From assembly GCF_963664555.1 (NCBI RefSeq), contig NZ_OY761461.1, positions 1,860,001 through 1,924,000 of the forward strand: 64,000 nucleotides of DNA. The letters run 5' to 3'. The notes beneath the pieces were generated by a model that worked only from the letters and a program-made list of their open reading frames with translations, had not been told where the DNA came from and searched no databases. This DNA is from Labilibaculum sp. (GTDB lineage Bacteria; Bacteroidota; Bacteroidia; Bacteroidales; Marinifilaceae). Shown here in pieces: positions 53,158 through 62,466 of this stretch. A program made the translations under genes and the position numbers. Within the stretch, counting starts at the first letter, position 1, and every line of letters begins with the position of its first letter.

Positions 53158-54321
53158 TTGAAAACAGACTCGGGTAAATTCAGATTAATTGCAAAAACCT
53201 TTCAAGGTTTAGAGGAAGTATTGTTTCATGAATTGGAGCAATTAGGTGCAGAAGAGATTAGAATCTTAAAGCGAGCCGTGAGCTTTGTTGGAGATAAAAG
53301 CTTAATTTATAAAGCGAATCTTCATTTAAGAACAGCAACCCGAGTTCTTAAACCAATACATAAATTTAATGCCAAGGATACAGATGAGTTGTACAAAGGA
53401 ATTCAGGAGATAGACTGGAGCGAGTATATTACACATCGTGAAACAATTGCGATTGACAGTACCGTAAGTTCCGAAGATTTCAAACACTCTAAGTTTGTAA
53501 CCTACCGTGTAAAAGATGCTATTGTTGATCAATTTTTCGATAAAATTGGAGATCGTCCCAATGTTCGGGTGGTTAATCCAACCTTAAGAATTAATATTCA
53601 CATCGATAAAAATACCTGTACTGTTTCTCTTGATAGCTCGGGAGAATCATTACACAAGCGAGGATATCGTGTTGCAGAAACGGCAGCTCCCCTTAATGAA
53701 GTTATGGCTGCAGGTATGATTCTACTATCTGATTGGGATAAAAAAATGAATTTTATTGATCCTATGTGTGGTTCGGGTACGCTTTTAATCGAAGCCGCTC
53801 TTATTGCATACAATATTCCTCCTGGATTGTATCGTAAAGAATTTGCTTTTCAAAAATGGAAAGAATACGACGAAGATATGTGGGAAGATATTTATAACGA
53901 AGAAACTGAAGTGGAGTTCGAAGGGAAAATAATGGGCTCAGACATTTCTGATAAAGCAGTGGAGATTGCAGAAGCAAATATTAGAAATGCAGGCTTGCGT
54001 AGAAAAATTGATTTGAAAATTACTCCATTCCAACAGTTTATTCCTCCAGCAGAAAAAGGTTTAATGATTACAAATCCACCTTATGGCGAGAGATTGAAGA
54101 TCAAAGATTTGGAAGGATTGTATTCTATGATTGGAGAGCGTTTAAAGCATAATTTTGCCGGATATGATGCATGGATATTGAGTTACTCTGAAGAGTGTTT
54201 TCACAGCATTGGATTGCGTCCTTCCCGAAAAATAACTCTATTCAACGGTCCATTAGAATGTAAATTTCAAAAATATTCAATGTTTGATGGAAAAAAGAGC
54301 GATAAATATAAAAAGAATTAA
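53158..54321 (+). CDS. rlmL: THUMP-domain class I RNA methyltransferase (RlmL/RlmK N-terminal type)
   Basis: This 387-residue enzyme starts with TTG at 53158; no ATG start fits. A ferredoxin-like/THUMP domain (about 1-170) precedes a Rossmann methyltransferase with DPMCGSGTLLIEAAL and the N-methylase motif TNPPYGERL. It is expected to methylate guanosine N2 in 23S rRNA (as RlmL at G2445). It lacks the second, RlmK half found in E. coli. Single gene with its own promoter. Confidence 0.88.
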   Translation: MKTDSGKFRLIAKTFQGLEEVLFHELEQLGAEEIRILKRAVSFVGDKSLIYKANLHLRTATRVLKPIHKFNAKDTDELYKGIQEIDWSEYITHRETIAIDSTVSSEDFKHSKFVTYRVKDAIVDQFFDKIGDRPNVRVVNPTLRINIHIDKNTCTVSLDSSGESLHKRGYRVAETAAPLNEVMAAGMILLSDWDKKMNFIDPMCGSGTLLIEAALIAYNIPPGLYRKEFAFQKWKEYDEDMWEDIYNEETEVEFEGKIMGSDISDKAVEIAEANIRNAGLRRKIDLKITPFQQFIPPAEKGLMITNPPYGERLKIKDLEGLYSMIGERLKHNFAGYDAWILSYSEECFHSIGLRPSRKITLFNGPLECKFQKYSMFDGKKSDKYKKN

Positions 54322-54367
54322 TCTTGAAAATTGATTCTGGATCTCTATCAGCTCAACGATATTTTAT

Positions 54368-54375
54368 TATATTTG
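54368..54375 (+). promoter_or_regulatory. Promoter -7 element upstream of the SiaB-like gene
   Basis: TATATTTG matches TAnnTTTG and is 30 bp before the ATG of the SiaB-like gene. The -33 element is not evident. Confidence 0.5.
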
Positions 54376-54404
54376 TCTAGCAAGTAACAATAATTATATT
54401 ACAT

Positions 54405-54944
54405 ATGAACTTTGATTTAAACCAATGGTATTCTGAAAAAATAGATGAAGATGCTATTTTTGACTATATGGGTAGGATTGAAGATGAGGATGTTACTGGT
54501 ATTTTACAGTCGATAGAACAAATTTTGAAAGATCGAAATGAAGCACCTAAGCTTTTCAAGAAAATTTTTAACGTATTGGTTGAACTGGTTCAGAATTTGC
54601 ACCATCATGGGGAGGTTCCTTCTGATTTAGATGTTGCTTATGAAAAATTTGGTGTTTTAATTTTACGTGATGAAGGGAATCAGTACAGAATTTGTGCAGG
54701 GAATTTTATTAAAATTGATGGATTAAGACTTATTCGGGATAGAATTGATCAAATTAATACTTTGTCTTCGACAGAAACTCAAAGCTTATATAGGATTATA
54801 TTGAGAAATGACCAATTCTCCGAAAAAGGTGGTGGCGGACTAGGAATGGTTGACATTGCAAGAAAGAGTGGCAATAATATGGAGTATCAGTTTTTTCAAT
54901 ACAACCCTAATTTTTTGTTTCTTGCTATAGATGTAATTATTTAA
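54405..54944 (+). CDS. siaB: SiaB-family protein kinase (GHKL fold)
   Basis: This 179-residue protein has an N box ELVQNLHHHG (E60, N64) and a glycine-rich ATP lid KGGGGLGMVDIARKS (141-155), matching SiaB-type kinases (DUF6272). It is predicted to phosphorylate a small partner protein on threonine. The predicted substrate, SiaC, is 22 bp downstream. Known from Pseudomonas: SiaB phosphorylates SiaC, and the phosphatase SiaA reverses this. No SiaA or diguanylate cyclase SiaD gene is adjacent, so the output here is different or unlinked. Confidence 0.88.
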   Translation: MNFDLNQWYSEKIDEDAIFDYMGRIEDEDVTGILQSIEQILKDRNEAPKLFKKIFNVLVELVQNLHHHGEVPSDLDVAYEKFGVLILRDEGNQYRICAGNFIKIDGLRLIRDRIDQINTLSSTETQSLYRIILRNDQFSEKGGGGLGMVDIARKSGNNMEYQFFQYNPNFLFLAIDVII

Positions 54945-54966
54945 TAACAATCAAAAATAAATTTTC

Positions 54967-55347
54967 ATGAATTCACTTATTATAGAAGGCAGCCCTAAAA
55001 CACCAAACATAAATTTTGATGGAGATAAAGGTTCCTTTCTTATTTCCGGACGATCAATTCCAGAGAATTCCTTAGATTTTTATAAGCCAATTATTGAGTG
55101 GCTTGATACATATATTAGCGAACCAAAGCAAGCAACGATTGTAAATATCAGACTTGAGTATTTTAATACCAGCTCTTCGAAATGCTTGCTGGATGTCTTT
55201 AAAAAGCTTGAAATTATATTTAAGCGCGGGCAAAAGGTTGGAATTAACTGGTATTATGAAGCGGATGATGAAGATATGTTGGAAGCTGGTGAAGATTATC
55301 AGTCTATTGTTAAGATTCCATTTACAATGATAGAAGAAGAAGAATAG
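54967..55347 (+). CDS. siaC: SiaC-family regulatory phosphoprotein
   Basis: This 126-residue protein matches the SiaC (DUF1987) family: LIIEGSPKTPNINFD near the start, and YFNTSSSKCLLDVFKKLE with T68 at the position phosphorylated by SiaB in Pseudomonas. It is expected to switch between free and phosphorylated states under control of the kinase just upstream. In Pseudomonas it activates the diguanylate cyclase SiaD; no GGDEF protein is seen here. A terminator follows directly. Confidence 0.9.
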   Translation: MNSLIIEGSPKTPNINFDGDKGSFLISGRSIPENSLDFYKPIIEWLDTYISEPKQATIVNIRLEYFNTSSSKCLLDVFKKLEIIFKRGQKVGINWYYEADDEDMLEAGEDYQSIVKIPFTMIEEEE

Positions 55348-55362
55348 TATATTTAAAGATAT

Positions 55363-55395
55363 AAAAAACCGCAAGTGAAAACTTGCGGTTTTTTT
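55363..55395. terminator. Bidirectional terminator between siaC and the ABC transporter gene
   Basis: A 12-bp perfect stem AAAACCGCAAGT / ACTTGCGGTTTT with a GAAA tetraloop has T-runs on both strands. It serves the two convergent units. Confidence 0.9.
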
Positions 55396-55418
55396 GTGAG
55401 TTTGAGTCAGCCAAAAAT

Positions 55419-58400
55419 TTACCGCACGAATTTTTTCTTGTTAAATTTTTGATCAAAAACACCGAGGAGTTTCTTAAATAAACTATAATACAGAATAATA
55501 TAAAGTGAAAATGTCGACAGCCAGATAACGATGATATTTACCCAGTAAGTGTCAAAATATTGTCCAAATACTCTTTTTTGAGGAGCATAAAAGTGTGCTT
55601 TAATGAAACGTCCTTCAGGGTTTCTGTAAATAGGATCAATTTTTTGAAACAATTTCCCTTTGTATTCAATAATTCGTTCTATGTCGTTTGAGTTTTTAAC
55701 AAACTCAGTAAGTCCATCATTCGTGTATGATTTTTTCATGTTCACAAATGCCTGCTTGTCTAAAAATCCTTTTTGTAAATCGGTTAAGTGTTCATCTTTT
55801 TTGCGATTCGAGACATTGTATAAATTGATGTAGTATCGGTTCAATTTAGTAAAATACTCCCTCGTAGCTTTAATAACGTCGGCGTTTATATTTTCAGGGT
55901 TGAGTTGATCTAAATTGTCAAATGGAATTGCAATTTTATCAAGATCTTCTATCGAAAGTTCATTACGAAGGAGGAGTAAATTTTCGGCAAGTTCTTTCTT
56001 TTTATCTGGTAATTTGAGATATCGTTCACTGGTATTTAATTTGTTCTTAAGTATGGGCAACCAATAATTTTTCCGATAATCTGCTTTACTCATTAGCTTT
56101 TCGTAGACGTAAAAGTTAGCCATGTATTTGTTGTCTTTGTATTGTTTTACAGCTAAAGCTTCATAAGCCCAACGGGCAGTTATTATTTCACCATACCAGG
56201 GAATATTATTTGGTGTTGAAATGTTTGGATTAAGTTTATCGAACTTTACAATTATACCACTTAAAATTAGCTGAGGTATTAAGATAAAAGGAATTAAAAT
56301 GTAAATGGTAATAACAGTTTTAAAACTGTCAGAGATTATTAAACCAAGCATATTCGCAAAGCACCAGGCACTGAACAGAGCAAGCCAATATTCAAAAAAC
56401 ATTCCTTTAATTTCCAGAATAGAATTACCTATTATCGTAAATAAAAAGGCTTGAAAGGCGGATATAGAGAACAGAATAACAATTTTTGAAAGTAGATAAC
56501 TAAACTTGCTTAAGTTTAAAAAACGTTCCCTTTTGAGAATCTTCCGATCTTTTATAATTTCCTCAGCACTAAGAGTTAATCCAATAAATAGGGCAACAAT
56601 TACCGACATGAAAAGATAAACGGGAAGGTTGCTGTTGTTACTAAATGTATAACCTAAATCATTGGCAACATCAATATTGTAAAATTTAATAATATAACTC
56701 AAAAGAAATGCCAACAATGGCGTCTCAAATAAATTAATAAATAAGTATTGGCGGTTGGCCAGTTTGGAAATTACATCCCTTTTTACAAAAACACTGAATT
56801 GTTTAAAGATATTTGGAATTTTGAATGTTACCGGAGGAAGTTCTGTTGTATTTTCAATGGACTTATTTACAGCAACATATTCTTGATATTTTTTATGCCA
56901 TTGAATTGGAGATACCTTCCTTACCTGCGTAGGATTACCATATTCATCCAATACCTCAGATTCTATAATATTGAAAATCTGGTCAGCATCAACATTACCG
57001 CATGATGAGCATTCACTTTCTGTGCGGTTTGCCCGCATTGTTTGCGATTTGAAATAGGTTATTGCATCAAGAGGATTCCCGTTAAAAATTAGATAGCCAC
57101 CCGTATCGAGAATTAACAGGCGATCGAACATTTTAAATATATCCGAAGACGGTTGATGTATTACAACAAAAATCAATTTCCCTTTTAATGCTAAATTTTT
57201 AAGAAGATCCATAATTTTTGCTGAATCTCTCGATGATAAACCTGAAGTTGGTTCATCAAGAAATAATACTGAGGGTTCACGAATCAATTCCAAAGCAATA
57301 TTTAATCGCTTTCGCTGTCCGCCGCTGATTTTTTTATCCAATGGATTTCCCACCTTAAGATTTCGGGCATCGTACAATCCTAAATCTTTAAGTAAGTTCA
57401 ATACAATTCTAATTAGTTGAAAAGTGCTGTATTTATCGAAGCATAATTTGGCATTGAAATATAGGTTTTCGAAAACGGTAAGCGATTCTATCAATAGGTC
57501 ATCTTGCGAAACATGACCAACAACACCTTCCAGTTGGTATTTATCTGTTACAATATTGTATCCATTAATTTTGACAGTTCCATAACTCGGATTTTCAGAC
57601 CCATTTAAAACATTTAAAAGCGTTGTTTTACCAGCACCACTTGATCCAATAATACCAACCATTTTTCCTGATTCTTCCTTGAAAGAAAGATCATGAATAC
57701 CAATATTATTTTCTTTAAACCGGTATTCAATATTTTTTGCTTCGAATACAACCCTTTTGTGTTCGTGATCGCGATGAAAAGTAGTCGCTATATCACTGAA
57801 ATAGATTGGATCAATTTTAGGATTTCGGATGGATGAACCTTGGGTTAAAAGATGCACTCTATCTGGATTTAGATTCTGCCCGTTCATGATAAGTTCTTCA
57901 ATTCCCTTGAATCGCAACACGAACATGTCTACTCGTTTCAGACGAAGAATTTTAATTTCACCAACTAATCCCTCTGAGTAATAATGTTCTCCTACTTCGA
58001 ATACTTTATTTTCATTACTAACGGTAAGTAAACGTTCTGATCGGGTGATTTCATCGAAATCATTTAGAATAAAATTCTTTAGCCGGTCATAACCTCCGGA
58101 AGGAAGGTTAAACGTTTCTGCAACAGTTTCAACAAAGGCGAATTCCTGATCACTAATTTCTTCTTCCGATTTTAGGAATTCCAACAATTGAATGAGAACG
58201 ATAACTTTCTGACGGACAACTAGTTCTTCATTTATTTCGGTGCATATCCGAAGAACTCTTACAGAGCTTGCTGAAGTGTATTTTTTAATTTTTGTAGTTC
58301 GGGTAGTACGTTTTTTATTGGCCTCATAGTGCTGATCGTATAAGCTAATATACTCCTCAGCAGTTTCTTGATCAAGTTGTTGCTTGAGATATCTGGAAAC

Positions 58401-58487
58401 CATTCTCCGCCTCTCAATTGCAGAACTTTTTGGGTGAGCAATGATTGCAAATAATTGCATTAAAGCCTTAAGAATTCTTTCACTCAT
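55419..58487 (-). CDS. TerB-like domain / FHA-like / ABC ATPase / ABC-2 permease fusion (ABCG-type)
   Basis: This 1022-residue protein begins with a helical TerB-like domain (about 5-140), then a small beta-rich segment (about 160-235) resembling the FHA-like part of some ABC proteins. The ATPase has Walker A GSSGAGKTT at 281-289, signature ISGGQ at 387-391, Walker B VLFLDE at 407-412 and the H-loop VIHQPSS. A Cys-x2-Cys motif (SSCG) stands in the linker near residue 515. About six membrane segments follow, with a large soluble insert (about 780-960) before the last ones. ABCG-type half-transporters export lipids or other amphiphiles; substrate unknown. It is the last gene of a three-gene minus-strand unit. 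Confidence 0.85.
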   Translation of the reverse strand: MSERILKALMQLFAIIAHPKSSAIERRRMVSRYLKQQLDQETAEEYISLYDQHYEANKKRTTRTTKIKKYTSASSVRVLRICTEINEELVVRQKVIVLIQLLEFLKSEEEISDQEFAFVETVAETFNLPSGGYDRLKNFILNDFDEITRSERLLTVSNENKVFEVGEHYYSEGLVGEIKILRLKRVDMFVLRFKGIEELIMNGQNLNPDRVHLLTQGSSIRNPKIDPIYFSDIATTFHRDHEHKRVVFEAKNIEYRFKENNIGIHDLSFKEESGKMVGIIGSSGAGKTTLLNVLNGSENPSYGTVKINGYNIVTDKYQLEGVVGHVSQDDLLIESLTVFENLYFNAKLCFDKYSTFQLIRIVLNLLKDLGLYDARNLKVGNPLDKKISGGQRKRLNIALELIREPSVLFLDEPTSGLSSRDSAKIMDLLKNLALKGKLIFVVIHQPSSDIFKMFDRLLILDTGGYLIFNGNPLDAITYFKSQTMRANRTESECSSCGNVDADQIFNIIESEVLDEYGNPTQVRKVSPIQWHKKYQEYVAVNKSIENTTELPPVTFKIPNIFKQFSVFVKRDVISKLANRQYLFINLFETPLLAFLLSYIIKFYNIDVANDLGYTFSNNSNLPVYLFMSVIVALFIGLTLSAEEIIKDRKILKRERFLNLSKFSYLLSKIVILFSISAFQAFLFTIIGNSILEIKGMFFEYWLALFSAWCFANMLGLIISDSFKTVITIYILIPFILIPQLILSGIIVKFDKLNPNISTPNNIPWYGEIITARWAYEALAVKQYKDNKYMANFYVYEKLMSKADYRKNYWLPILKNKLNTSERYLKLPDKKKELAENLLLLRNELSIEDLDKIAIPFDNLDQLNPENINADVIKATREYFTKLNRYYINLYNVSNRKKDEHLTDLQKGFLDKQAFVNMKKSYTNDGLTEFVKNSNDIERIIEYKGKLFQKIDPIYRNPEGRFIKAHFYAPQKRVFGQYFDTYWVNIIVIWLSTFSLYIILYYSLFKKLLGVFDQKFNKKKFVR

Positions 58488-58537
58488 AGAATGTGAGAGT
58501 TAGTGGTATGTTGTCGGGAGGAAGAAATGAACGGATA

Positions 58538-58957
58538 TTATTGTTTAAATCCGATCAAAAGAAGTACAAATCCGGATGTTACTTCTTTCTGATTTAATTT
58601 GGCTTCAATGGTACAATTTATAGAGTTGGTAAATTGAAAATCCCAATACGGCGAGTTTTGATGATCCTTATTAGAAAAAAGCAAATGATTTTCCTCATCG
58701 TAAATTGAGAAAATTACATTTTTTTCCATTTTACCAGTGGCTCCTACAATTCGGTAATAGTTGTTGGCATAAAAGGTTGTGTGAAATTCTGCAACTTCAC
58801 CACCCGATAACAGGGCTTTGTATTGTTGACCATCTGATATAAATTCAGGCTCCAGATATTTTATGCAGTTTTGTAATGTTACATCCGATTGTGCATTGGA
58901 GTGAAAGCTAAGGCCTGTAAATAATAATAAAAGAAAAAGGGTATAGAAGCGATTCAT
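58538..58957 (-). CDS. Small secreted protein of unknown function
   Basis: Taking the ATG at 58957 gives 139 residues with a signal peptide (ending SNAQ); the frame is open back to 59008 but the extra 17 residues do not suit a start. The mature part is short and beta-rich (YWDFQFTNSINCTIEAKL), perhaps a small beta-sandwich. It sits between the ABC transporter gene (50 bp downstream) and the anchored protein upstream (22 bp). No family recognised. Confidence 0.6.
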   Translation of the reverse strand: MNRFYTLFLLLLFTGLSFHSNAQSDVTLQNCIKYLEPEFISDGQQYKALLSGGEVAEFHTTFYANNYYRIVGATGKMEKNVIFSIYDEENHLLFSNKDHQNSPYWDFQFTNSINCTIEAKLNQKEVTSGFVLLLIGFKQ

Positions 58958-58979
58958 AAGTCGGTTTTTTATAATTGGA

Positions 58980-59912
58980 TTACTTGATGATGTAGTTACG
59001 AATAACACTTACTTTATCAGTAATTGAATTTAATTGTTTTTTATTCATTACCAATTCAGATTTACTTTTTACAATTGTTAGTTTGTTTTTAGCATCAGTA
59101 ATTGGAGGAACATATGTGTATTTATCTTCTATTTCATCAAATGTGTAAGCTAAATCGATCAATCGATCAACCAGAAAGTAGAAGTCTTTAGATTCATTGG
59201 AGTAGGGGACCAAAAGTTTTATTAAATTATCAAGAGGTCTTTTTTGTTCAGAAATCCGGGTGATTAATTCTTTGTTTGGATTCGTTTTGATTTGTTGAGT
59301 TATAATATAGAGCGATTCTACCCAACCACCTGCTAAAATTAAAGCTCCGGTACTTTCTCTATCGTTGGCTTTTAAATAATTATCTATTTTACGATAGGTT
59401 GTACTTACGATAACGAGTAATGAGTCTCTATTTTCAATGTTTTTCTCAATGCGTTCAATCGTAGGTTTATCCATCGCATTGTATAAACCAATTTCCTGGG
59501 AAATGATTTTTAAAACTGCAAAATAACTGGCTGCATCCTGAGTTTGACGATAGATGTTAATGTATCCTAAATCAGATCCGTAAATGCCGAAATTTACAGC
59601 TTTGCTAAAATTCTCAACATAGTCGCTTGCTTTACTTGTCGTATGCAATAAATCTTTATTGTAAGGAATTCCTGATTGTTCAAGAAGTAGTGAGATTTGA
59701 TATGGTGATGGCAGACTGAAGAGAATATTGTTGTATTTGAAAATATTTGTAGACTGATTTATATCTTCCATAATGGAAGCTTCTGTAGCGATCTCGTCAG
59801 TGGTAACATTACTTTCAGTATTATTTTGACGTAAAATAAAAAATGTTGCTATTGCAGCAATAGAGATTAAAATAAGAAATTTAATACTGTTTGGTATTTT
59901 GTTCTTTGGCAT
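58980..59912 (-). CDS. Membrane-anchored helical protein of unknown function
   Basis: This 310-residue protein has one N-terminal membrane segment (about residues 9-27) followed by a long helical extracytoplasmic part. Phrases such as FGIYGSDLGYINIYRQ and ALILAGGWVESLYIITQQ stand out. It is the first gene of the minus-strand unit that ends with the TerB-ABC transporter. Not recognised. It may be an accessory or sensory subunit of the transporter, but that rests on gene order only. Confidence 0.6.
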   Translation of the reverse strand: MPKNKIPNSIKFLILISIAAIATFFILRQNNTESNVTTDEIATEASIMEDINQSTNIFKYNNILFSLPSPYQISLLLEQSGIPYNKDLLHTTSKASDYVENFSKAVNFGIYGSDLGYINIYRQTQDAASYFAVLKIISQEIGLYNAMDKPTIERIEKNIENRDSLLVIVSTTYRKIDNYLKANDRESTGALILAGGWVESLYIITQQIKTNPNKELITRISEQKRPLDNLIKLLVPYSNESKDFYFLVDRLIDLAYTFDEIEDKYTYVPPITDAKNKLTIVKSKSELVMNKKQLNSITDKVSVIRNYIIK

Positions 59913-60167
59913 CTTGTATAACTTAAAATTTATTAAGCCAATTTAGAAAGAATAAACTACTTCTCAAAGCCGAGTGTATGCTACACTGCTGATTCGTTCT
60001 GTGAATTTACTATTGATTGAGTTTTTCGATCTTACTTTGGATTTTGTTCAAAGTAATTGGTGATTGTCTCGTTTAATTATTCTTTCATTATTACTCTATT
60101 TCTGCTAAAAAGGATACATTTGGAGACGAAATTTTTGAAAAGAAATATAACAACAACAAAAAACACT

Positions 60168-62324
60168 ATGAAAAGAGTATTCCTTTTAACCTATTTACTA
60201 ATCATTTGTGCCCTTTTTACAGCTGCAGATGCTCAAACAAAAAAACTGAGTATGGAAGACGCTATTTTGGGACAATGGGGTAAATTTTACCCTGAAAACA
60301 TATCACAATTGTCGTGGAAGGGTGAGACGAACCTGATATCTTACGTTTCAAATAATGAAATCATGGTGGCCGAACCAGAAGAAGTGGCTAAAGCTATTTT
60401 TACATTATCGGATTTAAATGTGATATTAAAATTGGCAGGAAGTAAAGAATTAAGCAGATTTCCACAGTTTTCATGGATAAGTAATGATGTGATTCAATAC
60501 CAAACCCAAGGTGGTTTTATTCAAATTGATTTACTTAACAGAAAATTGGTATTAAAATTGGAAATTGGTACCAAGGCTGAAAATGCAGAATTTTGTGCAA
60601 TTAATTCTTCGGTTGCATATACCATTGAAAATAACTTGTACATCTGCCGGGGAGATAAAGATATGTTTGCAGTAACTTCTGATGAGGATAAGAATTTTGT
60701 TAATGGTCAGACAGTGAGCCGAAGCGAATATGGTATTCAGGATGGGATTTTTTGGGGACCAAAAGGAGAGTATTTGGCTTTTTATCATAAAGATGAAAGT
60801 AATGTTGCCACATTTCCACTGGTAGATATCAGTACACGAACTGGAGATTTGAAGGAAATTAAATATCCTATGGCTGGCATGGGCAGTGAAAGAGTAAGTT
60901 TGGGGGTTTACAATCTGAAAGAGAAATTGACAGTGTATATTCAACCTGATGATTTCGGAACGGATCAATATTTGACAAATATCACTTGGGGTGCAGATGG
61001 AAAATTCATTTATATTCAGGTTTTGAACCGTGCTTCGGATCATGCCAAATTGAATAAATACGAAGCTGCAACAGGTAAATTTGTAAAAACATTATTCGAA
61101 GAAAAAGATGATCGTTGGGTAGAACCTTCCCACGAATTGATTTTCTTAAAAAACAATCCAAATCAATTTGTTTATCAGACCAATAACCGCGATGGTTTTA
61201 ATCATGCCTATCTGTATGATACTGAAGGGAAATTAATCAAACAATTGACATCAGGAGATTGGGAAATTACTGAGATTTTGGGTTTCGATAAATCAGAGAG
61301 GAATATGTTTTTTGTATCAACGGAAGTGAATCCGACTGAAAGACATGCGTATAAAATGAATTTAAAAACGGGCAAGCGTACTCGATTAACGGCAGAGGAA
61401 GGAACTCATACAGTTCAGCCAAGTGCCGATGGTAAATTCATTATTGATAATTACAGCAGTTTAAATGTGCCGCGAAAAGTTCAAATTGCCGATACAAAAG
61501 GCAAAGTGATTGCGGAAATGGTGAATGCTGAAAATAAGCTGGCTGATTATGATTTGGGGGAAATCTCTTTGGGTACAATAAAATCGGCAGATGAAAAAAC
61601 TGATTTGTATTACAGGATGGTAAAACCTGCAGATTTTGATCCAAATAAAAAATATCCAGTGGTGGTCTACGTTTACGGCGGACCACATGCACAATTGGTA
61701 ACTAATAATTGGTTAGGTGGTTCTCGTTTGTGGGAGCAGTATATGGCTCAGAATGGTTATTTAATCTATGTTTTGGATAATAGAGGATCGGCAAATCGCG
61801 GAAAAGAGTTTGAAGCTGTTATTCACCGTCAGTGTGGACAACCCGAGATGGCGGATCAAATGAAGGGTGTTGAGTTTTTGAAATCATTGCCATATGTTGA
61901 TGTTGATCGTATTGGCGTTCATGGCTGGAGTTATGGTGGTTTTATGACCATTTCGTTGATCACAAATTATCCTGATGTATTTAAAGTTGCTGTAGCTGGG
62001 GGACCGGTAATTGATTGGAAATGGTACGAAGTGATGTATGGAGAGAGATATATGGATACTCCGGAAGAGAATCCGGAAGGATATGCTATGACTTCCTTAC
62101 TTGCAAAAGCAAAAGATCTGAAAGGGAAACTATTGATCTGTCAGGGAGCAATTGATAATACCGTGTTATGGCAGCATAGTTTGAATTTTATTTGGGAATG
62201 TATTAAAAACAATATTCAGGTTGATTATTTCCCATATCCTCGTGCAGAGCACAATGTGCGTGGGCGTGATCGTATTCATTTAAAACAAAAGGTGAGTAAT
62301 TATTTTGATGACTATTTGAAATAA
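60168..62324 (+). CDS. Dipeptidyl peptidase IV (S9 family)
   Basis: With the ATG at 60168 the protein is 718 residues and has a signal peptide (ending AADAQ). The beta-propeller (about 60-470) precedes an alpha/beta-hydrolase domain with Ser588 in GWSYGG, Asp663 in GAIDNTV and His695 in AEHNVRG. DPP IV removes dipeptides from N-termini, preferring Pro or Ala at position 2. The frame is open to 60057 but the upstream part lacks a signal peptide at its start. Confidence 0.93.
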   Translation: MKRVFLLTYLLIICALFTAADAQTKKLSMEDAILGQWGKFYPENISQLSWKGETNLISYVSNNEIMVAEPEEVAKAIFTLSDLNVILKLAGSKELSRFPQFSWISNDVIQYQTQGGFIQIDLLNRKLVLKLEIGTKAENAEFCAINSSVAYTIENNLYICRGDKDMFAVTSDEDKNFVNGQTVSRSEYGIQDGIFWGPKGEYLAFYHKDESNVATFPLVDISTRTGDLKEIKYPMAGMGSERVSLGVYNLKEKLTVYIQPDDFGTDQYLTNITWGADGKFIYIQVLNRASDHAKLNKYEAATGKFVKTLFEEKDDRWVEPSHELIFLKNNPNQFVYQTNNRDGFNHAYLYDTEGKLIKQLTSGDWEITEILGFDKSERNMFFVSTEVNPTERHAYKMNLKTGKRTRLTAEEGTHTVQPSADGKFIIDNYSSLNVPRKVQIADTKGKVIAEMVNAENKLADYDLGEISLGTIKSADEKTDLYYRMVKPADFDPNKKYPVVVYVYGGPHAQLVTNNWLGGSRLWEQYMAQNGYLIYVLDNRGSANRGKEFEAVIHRQCGQPEMADQMKGVEFLKSLPYVDVDRIGVHGWSYGGFMTISLITNYPDVFKVAVAGGPVIDWKWYEVMYGERYMDTPEENPEGYAMTSLLAKAKDLKGKLLICQGAIDNTVLWQHSLNFIWECIKNNIQVDYFPYPRAEHNVRGRDRIHLKQKVSNYFDDYLK

Positions 62325-62466
62325 GAGACGATAGTTGGCTATAAAAATAAATAAATCGTCATTCCAATTTCGATATTTTTCGGCAATTTTGGGGTGACGG
62401 TTTTTTTGTTTCCAAGCTGTTGCTTATAATGATTTTAAGTGTGCATACATTAAATAAAATATCAAT

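Noticed and set aside
58958..59008. Earlier start for the small secreted protein
   Set aside because: The extra 17 residues would precede and disrupt a clean signal peptide and overlap the upstream gene.
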